64,000 nucleotides of DNA from Liolophura sinensis. Taxonomy: Eukaryota > Mollusca > Polyplacophora > Chitonida > Chitonidae. The stretch is from positions 18,947,850-19,011,849 of the forward strand of contig NC_088304.1 of the NCBI RefSeq assembly GCF_032854445.1, written 5' to 3'. The notes beneath the pieces were generated by a model that saw only the letters and a program-made list of their open reading frames with translations, made no database searches and was not told where the DNA came from. Made by a program: the position numbers and the translations under genes. This document shows, one piece after another, positions 12,521 to 25,500 of the stretch (the stretch's first letter is position 1; each line of letters begins with the position of its first letter).

Positions 12521-12734
12521 TAAATACTGTGGAACAAGTGGTATTTTCATTTTGTGGACATGTGACATATAAAAGGACTTTCAGATTGCCAGATGGAAAA
12601 TTAAACTTAAATTCCAGGTGAATTCAAAAGATTACAAGTCTTCAAATCTGTCAACATTTTGACAATAATGTTAATAAGCCAATAGGCACAATGCAACTCG
12701 AACAGACTAGACTATTATCAAGACACAGCATAAG

Positions 12735-12834
12735 GATTTCCTGGATCTTATGAGGCTCATGTCAACATGTCAAAATTGTTCTCATAGTCAACATGTCAAC
12801 ATCATTTTCTTAGTCAACATGTCAACATCACTTT
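12735..12834. repeat. 29-bp tandem repeat, about 3 copies
   Basis: Repeats of GTCAACATGTCAACATCA with a TTTTC spacer. Confidence 0.75.
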
Positions 12835-13373
12835 CATATCATATATGGACTGATAAAATTTAACTGATGTAATTGATTTGGTGTGCCCCAATGAAATGCT
12901 TCAATACAATAGCTTCCTTGTGATACAGATATTGTTTCGCATGAAAAAGCTGTCTGATGTTGTGAACAGTTTATGAAGATTTGCTGACATTTACATGCAA
13001 TATGTGAACATAGCAAATTTTTGATTTCTCTGAAACTGGGATCAAAATTATTGTCAGTCTCATTTGTCACTTCAACAAGGCATGTGTTTCTGGAACTAAA
13101 GGCTTCAACCCTCATGACCCAGTCATCTCACATGCTTAAATATTTGTGGAGATATTGTAATATATACATCTGTGTAAACATATGCACCATATTTTTTCAG
13201 AACTTTGTAAAAATTTTATCGCTTAAAATATTGTAACAGTAAATATGAACATTGATAAATACAAGCATATTTTATGGTCTCATCTGTCAATAAATTACAA
13301 AATATGTGCACTTCAAATTCTGGACTTTAATCCTTCTTAATCCCTCTTCTTACGAGTTTGTAATTTCCTTGAC

Positions 13374-13523
13374 TTATACTGCAAATTTCTGCACCAGTGA
13401 GAGGTAGGCTGATTGCTCAGTTGCCATGGAATGTCTGCTAACTACTTGCTCTTTTGCCCTCTTTGTCAAGCGAGCTCTCACATCAGGGGAAGTAAGCAAG
13501 AGTTCAGCCAGCTTTACAAAGTC
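13374..13523 (-). CDS. GLT1D1: GLT1D1 exon 11 (terminal)
   Basis: Acceptor CTGTTGACAG; codes for DFVKLAELLLTSPDVRARL and onward, 49 residues to the TAA at 13374-13376. It matches the family's C-terminal helical tail after the LLFxxPQ motif. Confidence 0.88.
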   Translation of the reverse strand, partial: DFVKLAELLLTSPDVRARLTKRAKEQVVSRHSMATEQSAYLSLVQKFAV

Positions 13524-16500
13524 CTGTCAACAGAGACAAGCAGACGCACTGTACGAGACTTTAGCACATAAAACTGAACAGTGGTACCCTGACTGTTTAA
13601 ACCCATCAGGTACTCTAGATTGCCAATTAGGAAGTCCTGTATTTCCCAACAAGGGCTGTGTGTTATTTAGGCAGTGACAATGGCAATAAAGAATGAAGAA
13701 TAACATGAGCCCACACACCCAAGGATAAATACAGTGACTGGAGATTACATAAATTTAGAGTGTTAGAGGCTGTTCATAGTGTGACCCACATACATATAAA
13801 CAGAGAGGGTGGTGAACTAAACACTATTTTAATTCCCCACCACTCACCCATCTTGTTACCTGTGGACTGTGGAAGAGAAGTCCGTTATGCCCATGCTCAA
13901 TTAGGTCACAGTTAGCGGGTATGTCCCGGGCAATTACAACTGTACCGACATCCATGGCCTGCAACAACAACCACAGGTAAACAAAATACAGGTGAGAGTC
14001 ATACAGGCAAAAAAACAGCGGACGGAAAAGATGGTGCGGAGCAGAATGTGAACAGTTACGTAATACCAGAGATTATGATTTCCCGAGAAAAAGGGGAATT
14101 TTCCTTTAGCCTAGTGGTAGAAGCTTGGACTCCTAACCCAGAGATCGCTGGTTCAAATCCCCAGCTGGTAGAGTTGAAAAATTATAAATCCACATAATCA
14201 GACTTTCACAAACATGAATGAATGAATGAATGTTTGTGAAAGCGTGTATGAATGAATCTGAAAACTTCACTTGTAAACAAAATTAGTCTCACTGTCGCAG
14301 ATCTGTTTGATTGTTAAACAGTGACTTTGCTAGACAATGTACAAGGAAATTTCCGCTTGGGCTGCCAGATGAATTTTACTGCTAATTTTACAGCCAAAAA
14401 AAACATAACTTTCTTCATCCTATTATATGTAAGACACACACAACAAACATCTCTTTCAAAAAAACATAGTTCTTATTCAAGAATACATAAATTTGCCTTC
14501 TTTATACTAGTTTGTTCTGAGTATGATATGTCAGGTGATTCCAGCTTTCAGGGACTAAATATGGCCCTAGTAACCTCATGAAAACATAATCTCTGGTATT
14601 ACATAACTGTTCACAAGAAGATGAAAGCTCCACTCTAACTCAACATTTCAGCCAAAAAATTCCAAAATAAACTTCTCAAACATATCTGTGCTTTCACATT
14701 TGTTTACAGGAAGATTTCATTTATTTTCATTTGATTGGCATTTTACACAGCACTGAATAATATTTAACTTATATGACAGTGGCCAGCATTATAGTGGGAG
14801 GAAATCAGGCAGAGTCCAGGGCCCCATGACCACTTGCAGGTTGCTTGCTACATGACTAGAGTAGGTTTACAGCAACAAGGACAAATATGCAATGTAGAGG
14901 TAACACACCTGTCACAAAATGATTCATCAGATCAGTTCGTTTGGTAGCTTCTTTAACCCAACTTTCAACATGACTTGGGTCATTTCATGATTGCATCGCC
15001 AAGTACACAGAGGTAGATACTCTGTGAGTGCAACGATCAGTCATTAGGTCACTAGCTAGTCACAGATTTAAACAAAATGAAAACCTCATGTGTTTACCTA
15101 ATGAAGCCTCGTGAGTTTTACGTGTGATGAACTGACCTCCAGTATGGCGGACGCCATGCCCTCGCTCCTAGACGAGTTGACCAGTGCTACACTATCCCTG
15201 ATGGCGGCGTGGGTGTCCTCTAACTGCACCCCATCAATGTATGCCACACCTGGGGACCTGGGAGGAAAAGAGTACAGGACTAATTTAACTCAATGTCCAC
15301 AAAGTAAGACACATGGACAGACATATCAAAAGGGCATCTGACCCTGACAATGTCATTTAGTGTCAACTGTAAATCATCAACAGTTTACCTGGATTCACGA
15401 TAAATGAATCAGGCTAGGACTCCAGTCAAATATTATATTACCATTTTTGCAAAACCATACTTAGATGTACCATATCACAACCAGACACAAGTAATCATGG
15501 GATAAACTCTGAGGAATTATCTGCTAAATTATATGTGAAATACAGTAAACACTACTTTCTTGTCATTTTCACATGAGTGCCATGTCTCCTACAATGAGTG
15601 CCATGTCTCCCACAATAAGTGCCATGTCTCCCACAATGAGTGCCATGTCTCCCACAATGAGTGCCATGTCTCCTACAATAAGTGCCATGTCTCCCACAAT
15701 GAGTGCCATGTCTCCCACAATGAGTGCCATGCCTCCCACAATGAGTGCCATGTCTCCCACAATGAGTGCCATGTCTCCCACAATAAGTGCCATGTCTCCC
15801 ACAATGAGTGCCATGTCTCCTACAATAAGTGCCATGTCTCCCACAATAAGTGCCATGTCTCCCACAATGAGTACCATGTCTCCTATCTGACCATTTACAT
15901 CATATTATGAGCAAGTTCCATGGACATACAGAAAGAATGGAAGATCGCGTTGTGGAGGTGTTAGATTGTTAGTGTTCACATGCTGTTTGCCATTAACACT
16001 GATCACACAGCTACCACACCCACTACCTAGTTAGCGATTAATGTATTGTCTCTGCTTAAGAACTCACATGGCCAGTGTGACAATGTACACACACACACAC
16101 CACCTACAGCTAATGACCCTATGTAATATCTGTGCCTTGGAAATCAAATGGTCACTACAAAAAATGTGACTGTGTTCATCAACTTAACACATTTTCAGGT
16201 ATTTTGCAGACAGAACAAGAAGCTTTCCACCTGCTGGAGCAAAGTCTCACAGTGCATTAAAAGTTAGTTAAAAATGGGTTAGCTCCAGTTGCCCATAATC
16301 ATCCTCCATGAGGCACTACATGTATGCTCCAGTTGCCCATAATCATCATCCATGAGGCACTACATGTATGCTCCAGTTGCCCATAATCATCATCCATGAG
16401 GCACTACATGTATGCTACAGTTCCCCATAATCATCATCCATGAGGCACTACATGTATGCTCCAGTTCCCTATAATCATCCTCCACGAGGCACTACATGTA

Positions 16501-19500
16501 TGCTCCAGTTCCCCATAATCATCACCCATGAGACACTACATGTATGCTCCAGTTCCCCATAATCATCACCCATGAGACACTACATGTATGCTCCAGTTCC
16601 CCATAATCATCACCCATGAGACACTACATGTATGCTCCAGTTCCCCATAATCATCACCCATGAGACACTACATGTAAGTACTGTCAATAATGACAACAGA
16701 CAGAAACAAAAAAAAGAAACAGGAAAAGACACCAAATAAATTCTATAAGTAAATGTATTTAGAGAACAACAGAGCTAAGTTGTAGATGGCGTATTAGTAT
16801 GGTAATCAACAGGTATACTTACACACCAAAATATGTGAGAATACATGTATATAACAAAACACACGTACTTGTATACATGTATGTGCACACGTGTACGCGA
16901 AAATACATTTACACAAAAACAAATGTACGTCATCTAAAATGAAATATAAACAAGTCCTCAACAAAGGTCAAAGTTTCAGATTTTGTTGAATGCCCCCCCC
17001 CCTCCCCCCTAACTAGTTTGACTTTTGTACAGATATTCCTTTGTAGTTGCAGGCGTAAAATTCATTGATTAAAATTTTAACTTCAATATGTGAATGGTCA
17101 GCAGAGAGCATACACTGGATTGGCACGGTTACCAGATCCATTTTGGCCAGTTGCTTAACAGGAAATTTTATCCAATCGAAACATTTCAAATGCTTAACCT
17201 CCACCTGAAGTTTGTTATCAAATTTCCATACACTGTTACTGGATGTTTACAAAATACAGAATAAAGTCAGTGCAGTGAGCACAAGTATTTTTTTCCTTGC
17301 CTATGACAACAATCTTTTAATACTTACATGTATGTGAAATAAATTAATTGTAATTAATACAAATCTGTTCGTTCACGCACTTTGTTGCTTTAGAACGATT
17401 CTTGTCACGAGTGTTCTTATAAAGCAATAAGGGACTGGAATGTTAGAACACTAATCTATAACAGTGAACCTGGTTTCTTAACACTAAAAAGGATGACCAC
17501 TGTCATATAAGGGAAATATCCTTAACCTGAGCATGGCATACAATTATAAATAAATATAACACTGAACTCACCTGTCAACTTCCTGAATGAACTTTTGACA
17601 GTAGTCCTCCTCAATCTGCTTGGGATGTCAGAGATAAGAAAGTCTAATGAGAATATTGGGCATACTACGAAGAGAACAGTTCAAGTTTCAAAAAATGTCA
17701 GAAGTAAATTAGGCAATGGCGACATCACAAATCTTTTTCACTGGGAATTACTTTTGACATGCTCTGTTCGTTTACAAAACCTAAATTCTCCAAAGGGGGC
17801 TTCTTTCTTACATGTAGCTATGGAATTAATACAATATGAAACAGAGGCACGGCATTTACACTGTGTGGCATATATGAAATAATTCATTTTAATATTTTCA
17901 CAGGATACTGCACTAGAAGTAGTGGACTGAATTCGCTGAATAGGTTTCAGGAACAATGAGCAAAAGAATCAATTAATGACCAATTTGCAGACAGTAATCT
18001 TTTATGGTTGTTATTAGAGGAAAGTAAGAAAAGTACGGAAAAGTAAGAAAAGTAAGAAAATAATATTAATACATGCATATGCTTGTATGTGTGCATGTAT
18101 GTGTGCATGTATGTGTGCATGTATGTGTGCGTGTATGTGTGCATGTATGTGTGCATGTATGTGTGCGTGTATGTGTGCATGTATGTATGCAGGCTTGGGT
18201 ATTCTTTCAGCCATACGACGACAAGGAGTAATTTGGTGTGTGTGTGTATATATAGTGTGTATTGCCACCACAGTGCTGGCAACTGTCGCCACTGAAGAAT
18301 CATGCTGAAAACACTAGACATGAAACCCCACCCAGTTTCACTCACAGACTTCAAAGCCCTCGGAAAGCATCATTTAGAGTTGGATTTTATCAAAAAATTC
18401 TTTAAACATAGTTAGAAGACAATCTTTAATGTATATGTACATGGCAGCAGTCAGGTGGGAGAAACAGGTGGAAGAGTCTGGAGTAAACCACAGACCTTCA
18501 GCAAGTTACTGACGAACCCCCTGACTTAAAGCACAGTCAAACACACAGTGAGTGAGTTAGTGCTTGAGGTTTAACGTCATACTTAACAATTTATCAGTCA
18601 TATGACGATGAAGGAATCCTTGGAGTGCATGTAATGTGCCTCCTTGTTGCAGGACAGATTTCCACTGCTCTTTTATCTAGTGCTGCTTTCTGAGATGCCT
18701 TACCGAAGGCAAGCAAGGCGCCCAGCCTGAGCCATTATACTGATACGGGTCAACCAGTCCCCTTCATGCTGAACAGCAAGCTAGAAAGTTACAACTTCCT
18801 CTCAGGTGTGACTCAACCCAGCACTGACTCTGGATCTACCGCTCCCGAAGTGGACACTCTCCCAACTGTGCTATCGGGGCCAGTCAGTCAAACACAGAAG
18901 AGCTTGTATCAAATACACCTGCCAGCGCTTTAACCATCTGAGCTAGCCCAAGTATGAGTGTAATTTCTACATGAACATGAAGATTTCATCCTGAAGCAAG
19001 AGCATGAGCAGTGCAGAATATTTACCCTCTTAGAGTCATACCTTAGGACCAAGGAAAACCAGGTAGGCAGACTGTTCATTGTTCACATGCCAGTCTGAAA
19101 CACAGCAAGGTGAAAGCTGTCAATCACGTGCCCGTCTGAAACACTGCAAGCTGAAAGCTGTCAATGACATAATGTCTGCCCGGGGGCTGTTTCTCAAAGG
19201 GGTTGTAAGGTTACGCTGACCTAATCACCATGACGATGCATTCTGACAGCATACGTCACCTTGGTAATTGTGACCGATGTAACATTACGACCGCTCTGAG
19301 AAACACCTCTCAGGTTCTATAACATGTTTTCTATAATGCTGTGAACACCGGACTAGGATCAGTGAAAGGAAAAAATAATGCTTTATCCAGAAGTTTGAGA
19401 AAACTGAAGCTTGTTCTGTTCATGAGCCTAATGCACCTTCAAAAGCCTCAGAAGCTGAAAACTGCTGATGAGCCTAATGAACCTTTACCAGTCTCAGAAG

Positions 19501-22500
19501 CAGAAAACTGCTGATGAGCCTTATGCACCTTTACCAGTTTCAGAAGCAGAAAACTGCTGATGAGCCTAATGAACCTTTACCAGTCTCAGAAGCAGAAAAC
19601 TGCTGATGAGCCTTATGCACCTTTACCAGTCTCAGAAGCAGAAAACTGCTGATGAGCCTAATGAACCTTTACCAGTCTCTGAAGCAGAAAACTGCTGATG
19701 GGCCTAATGAACCTTTACCAGTCTCTGAAGTAGAAAACTGCTGATGAGCCTAATGAACCTTTACCAGTCTCTGAAGCAGAAAACTGCTGATGGGCCTAAT
19801 GAACCTTTACCAGTCTCATAAGCAGAAAACTGCTGGTGAGCCTAATGAACCTTTACCAGTCTCATAAGCAGAAAACTGCTGATGGGCCTAATGAACCTTT
19901 ACCAGTCTCTGAAGCAGAAAACTGCTGATGGGCCTAATGAACCTTTACCAGTCTCATAAGCAGAAAACTGCTGATGAGCCTAATGAACCTTTACCAGTCT
20001 CAGAAGCAGAAAACTGCTGATGAGCCTAGAACCTTTACCAGTCTCAGAAGCAGAAAACTGCTGATGGGCCTAATGCACCTTCTCCAGTCTCAGAATCAGA
20101 AATCTGCTGATGAGCCTAATGAACCTTTACCAGTCTCATAAGCAGAAAACTGCTGATGAGCCTTATGCACCTTCTCCAGTCTCAGAAGCAGAAAACTGCT
20201 GGTGAGCCTAATGAACCTTTACCAGCCTCTGAAGCAGAAAACTGCTGGTGAGCCTAATGAACCTTTACCAGTCTCTGAAGTAGAAAACTGCTGATGAGCC
20301 TAATGAACCTTTACCAGTCTCTGAAGTAGAAAACTGCTGGTGAGCCTAATGAACCTTTACCAGTCTCAGAAGCAGAAAACTGCTGGTGAGCCTAATGAAC
20401 CTTTACCAGTCTCAGAAGCAGAAAACTGCTGATGAGCCTAATGCACCTTCTCCAGTCTCAGAAGCAGAAAACTGCTGGTGAGCCTAATGAACCTTTACCA
20501 GCCTCTGAAGCAGAAAACTGCTGGTGAGCCTAATGAACCTTTACCAGTCTCTGAAGTAGAAAACTGCTGATGAGCCTAATGCACCTTTACCAGTCTCTGA
20601 AGTAGAAAACTGCTGGTGAGCCTAATGAACCTTTACCAGTCTCAGAAGCAGAAAACTGCTGATGAGCCTAATGCACCTTCTCCAGTCTCTGAAGCAGAAA
20701 ACTGCTGGTGAGCCTAATGAACCTTTACCAGCCTCTGAAGCAGAAAACTGCTGGTGAGCCTAATGAACCTTTACCAGTCTCTGAAGTAGAAAACTGCTGA
20801 TGAGCCTAATGAACCTTTACCAGTCTCTGAAGCAGAAAACTGCTGATGAACCTAATGCACCTTTACCAGTCTCATAAGCAGAAAACTGCTGGTGAGCCTA
20901 ATGAACCTTTACCAGTCTCAGAAGCAGAAAACTGCTGATGAGTCTAATGAACCTTTACCAGTCTCTGAAGCAGAAAACTGCTGATGAGCCTAATGAACCT
21001 TTACCAGTCTCTGAAGCAGAAAACTGCTGATGAGTCTAATGAACCTTTACCAGTCTCTGAAGCAGAAAACTGCTGGTGAGCCTAATGAACCTTTACCAGT
21101 CTCAGAAGCAGAAAACTGCAGATGAGCCTAATGAACCTTTACCAGTCTCTGAAGCAGAAAACTGCTGGTGAGCCTAATGAACCTTTACCAGTCTCATAAG
21201 CAGAAAACTGCTGATGAGCCTAATGAACCTTTACCAGTCTCAGAAGCAGAAAACTGCTGGTGAGCCTAATGAACCTTTACCAGTCTCATAAGCAGAAAAC
21301 TGCTGGTGAGCCTAATGCACCTTTACCAGTCTCAGAAGCAGAAAACTGCTGATGAGCCTAATGAACCTTTACCAGTCTCAGAAGTAGAAAACTGCTGGTG
21401 AGCCTAATGAACCTTTACCAGTCTCATAAGCAGAAAACTGCTGGTGAGCCTAATGAACCTTTACCAGTCTCAGAAGCAAAAAACTGCTGGTGAGCCTAAT
21501 GAACCTTTACCAGTTTCAGAAGCAGAAAACTGCTGATGAGCCTAATGAACCTTTACCAGTCTCTGAAGCAGAAAACTGCTGATGAGCCTAATGAACCTTT
21601 ACCAGTCTCAGAAGCAGAAAACTGCTGATGAGCCTAATGAATCTTTACCAGTCTCAGAAGCAGAAAACTGCTGATGAGCCTAATGAACCTTTACCAGTCT
21701 CAGAAGCAGAAAACTGCTGATGGGCCTAATGCACCTTCTCCAGTCTCAGAAGCAGAAAACTGCTGATGAGCCTAATGAACCTTTACCAGCCTCTGAAGTA
21801 GAAAACTGCTGATGAGCCTAATGAACCTTTACCAGTCTCTGAAGTAGAAAACTGCTGATGAGCCTAATGAACCTTTACCAGCCTCAGAAGCAGAAAACAG
21901 CTGATGAGCCTAATGAACCTTTACCAGTCTCTGAAGTAGAAAACTGCTGTTGCTTAAAATGTATAACATTTGGCAAATGATAATCACTGAAAAATAATTC
22001 AAAACCACACATATCAAAAGTATACACTTTTTTTGGTATATCCCACCCATATGTTGAGAGAAAAAAAAAACCTCCTACTCCATGTAACACAAGAATAAAA
22101 CACATCATCATACAACACTCCCTATGTGGAGTCAAGCTACAAATATGTCAGATACAAGAGTCTGATTTACTGTATTCCAACTAAAGTTTAACATTTCTCA
22201 GGTGATACATCTGATTTTATTCATACATCTTTTAAGGGCACTTAAGGCTTTTCTCTGAAGTTTGATTTATTTATTTACGTTCAATGACTTTGTGTGCTTC
22301 TGAAAGTGCATTTTCACTTGAGGGGAAATACAGTAACTTAGATAATTCCCTGTTCATGTGTGGAGATAGAAGAATGAATCAATGAATGAATGATTAACGC
22401 TTCACGCCAAGTTGGCAATATTTCAGCCATATCATCACAGGAGTTTGAAATGAAGACTATAAGCTCCTCACCTGACCTTACCTGAGAAAGCCTGGATCAG

Positions 22501-25500
22501 AAACAGAGGGTCCTTGACAGCCCGAATTCCTCCCACCACTAGGAAGATGCTGACCTCTGAGATGCCTGTCGGACCTCCAGAGGTCACCACATCAGTCTGA
22601 GTTCCAGAGGTCACCACATCAGTCTGACCTCCAGAGGTCACCACATCAGTTTGACCCTTGAAGGTCATGACACCCATACGCCTGAAGTAGTTCTGCAGGG
22701 AAAAACTGGATGGGCAGGTGCAGACAGCTGGGAAAAAAAAGACAGCTTGATTACTCATGCATTATGGAGACACCGTAAAACAAGCTCCCTACCTTTTAGA
22801 GTTGTCAGGCTGACAGGACAAAAACAGCCATTACTGTCCAAGAAAATGTATGAAACAATGTGAAAGTTTGTCAAATCTGATCTCTAACTTGACACAGGGA
22901 TGTGTCATTGATTTATGGTCATGAAAACAATCAGATTTTTGTTCACTATGTTCACGATACAAGTACAATACAGGATCCAATTTTCCTGACGATTATTGGC
23001 TATATCATTGCTAAAATCATTATTACCACCAATAAGAGATGGACATTACTGAAGGTGTAAACTTCTCTGAATTCATTATTCTTCTTCAAACAAAAATGAA
23101 ACTTTTGTAGTTGTGAACCATAGATTAGTAAACAAAAAAAATGATGGATTCCACTAATTCACAAAAAAAAGTACATGTCTGTTGCCATAATGAAGCTATG
23201 TACTAAGTAACTGTACAGGTGAGAAAGCTTTACCTTGTGGAATAATGGCAATATCTGAACAAGAAATTTCTGGCTGGCAAAAAACAGAAAAGAGAAATGT
23301 CAAAGTATTTTTTTATATATAAAACAACTTTGAAAAATGACACACATAATTAACTTAACCTGAGCCAGTGAGAGTTGACAGCAGTTATATGACTATGGTT
23401 CGGGCTTAAGAGGTTCTACAGTGCAGGATTTTGGACAATATGTGAGATTTATAAAAAAAACTACTATGGAACTTTTGAATCTCAAAGCAACATTTTACAT
23501 GCATTGATCTGCCAGACAGTTACACTGTTAAATGTAAGGTACATGTAACTGAATAAAAAGTTTTGAAAAAGTTGACAAAATGCTTTTCCTTAAACCCAGG
23601 ATATAGATAACACCAAAGAATACGTACATAATATACTTTAAATGGGAATTCTTCTAGGACTAACTTGCTCATTTTCATGATTCTGACAGTTACTCTACTG
23701 ATTTTAGGTGTTTCAGGGTTTCTTTGGAACATAGGAAGGTATTGTACTGGACAACTGTAAATTTCAGCACCAAAAATAACATTTTCAGACATTTCTTTGC
23801 CTCTAAAAATGCACTTTTGTGGGGGAAATTTTAGGTCATTTAGGGTATTTATTTACCAAGTTCACTTGATTTGTATTTCATGCTGTGCTTAATTAATTCA
23901 CATGTATTTATTTCATTGCTGGTTTTAAGAATTTGCTGTGCTCAAGATATTTCACTTCCGTGAAGGTTTACAGTTTTTTACGCCATACTCAAGAATATTT
24001 CTATTCTACAATGGCGCACAGCATTATGACGGGAGAAAACCAGGCAGAGCCCGGGGGAAACCCACAACCATCCACTGGTTGCCCACAGACCTTCCTACGT
24101 ATGATGGAGACGAAGCCAGCATGAACTGGATTTGAACTCACAGCGACTGCATTGAAGAGAGCTAGGCTCCTTGGTCACTGTCCTGCACTAAGCCATGGAT
24201 ACCCACAGTATATAGAAACCACCCCAAAACCTAACAAACCCCTGGATTTATAGCTACACCAGAATCTTACCCATTTTTGAGAACTTCAGTCACAAGAGAC
24301 CTTCCAAATGCGACAATCTTTCTTGAGGTCAAACAACAAAGAAAGAGTAAATATCAGGTGATTGGTAAACAAGGAAGGCATGATGACAAACCAATGTTGA
24401 CCACATGGCTGGGATGAGGCAAAGTTATATAGGTGTGAATGCCTGGATATGTACTGTCAGGTTTATTAAGGGACCGTATTCAGTCATCGTTCGAGGGCTA
24501 GACGCGGTTGCGATATCTTGCCTAAGATGGCAACACGGCGGGTGTAAGTCACTGGGTGTCCTACATTGGGCAGTCCAGCGTAGTCTCCCGCTGTGAAAAT
24601 CGGCTAGACTCCACGCGGCTTGCTCAAACTGAAAAATAGTTCCGATCTTTCAGCAAGAACAACATTTGGATAGGCACTGTGGCCAAATAAAGATTTGAAT
24701 CCTTAAAGGAAAAGGGGGTGGAGTTGAAACCATGCCAGTTTTTAGCTCTGAGAACAGAATTCAATAATAGCTGACAAAAGCAAAGCATTAAATGGAATGG
24801 CTTCATCTGTTTCCTGGCTTCCAATATCCTTTTCAAGGTAACACACTGATGTCTGCAACATCAGCTGACAAAAAGAAAATATTAAATAAAGTGGCTTGTT
24901 TAGTGTGGAGTATGGCCGCCCACGGGCCAAGTGAATTATTTGCTGCCTTACTTAATTATTTGTATGCATGGGAATTATAAAACTACAATACTGGCCGAAA
25001 CGAGAAACCGCATGATGATAGCCCGAGAAAAACATGGCTCTGGAAGGAAGTACGTTAGGTGCAGACAAGTGGAAAGTTTTACAATCTTCAATATTTATCA
25101 CTGTAACTGGACTGGGTGTAAGTTTAAATCAAACACGTCAATCGCAGAGTGCTATGATTTTGTTGGGACAATTCCTAATATTAATACAGTAATTTACAAC
25201 ACGCGTTCAGTATCGGAGGTTTACTACCTCAGGCACGATTTGTCCGACTCGCCACAACAGCTGATATCAATACGCCAGTTGTATGTGGTCACTCCTGCTG
25301 AACACTCCATGAAGACAAACGAAGTCAACTAAAAAGGCCGCAGGTGGTATACCAACTCTCGTCAAGCGCTGACTTATCAATCTATCATGGCACGACTGGT
25401 GCAGGGTGCTACCATGTTAACAGTCATCGTGCCACGACTGAACCGAAAACGAAGGCTGAAGACGGTCCCTAACACTTTCTGCACTTTCCATAAAAGAAAA

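Larger units (their letters stand above)
6793..13373. other. intergenic, no gene recognised
   Basis: No exon can be supported. The stretch holds SINE A relics (6836-6905, 8424-8545, 12385-12520), a family B fragment (7246-7330), a 43-bp minisatellite, a tandem duplication near 10.2-10.7 kb and a 29-bp repeat near 12.8 kb. A weak minus-strand exon-like block at about 11522-11577 (acceptor ACTTCAG, donor GTATCA, peptide containing CYKVLNSWGSSGYFV) has no neighbour to join. Confidence 0.5.

Noticed and set aside
14095-14172. Possible tRNA gene (also near 38630 and 43765)
   Set aside because: Box-like motifs are present but the cloverleaf does not close; interpreted as SINE heads.
18014-18354. 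His/Thr/Met-rich frames such as HTYMHTYM and HAHIHAHI
   Set aside because: Translation of the 12-bp GCATGTATGTGT repeat.
15574-21950. CRISPR-like regular repeats
   Set aside because: Units are contiguous and diverged copies of each other with no unique spacers, in an animal genome; these are minisatellites.
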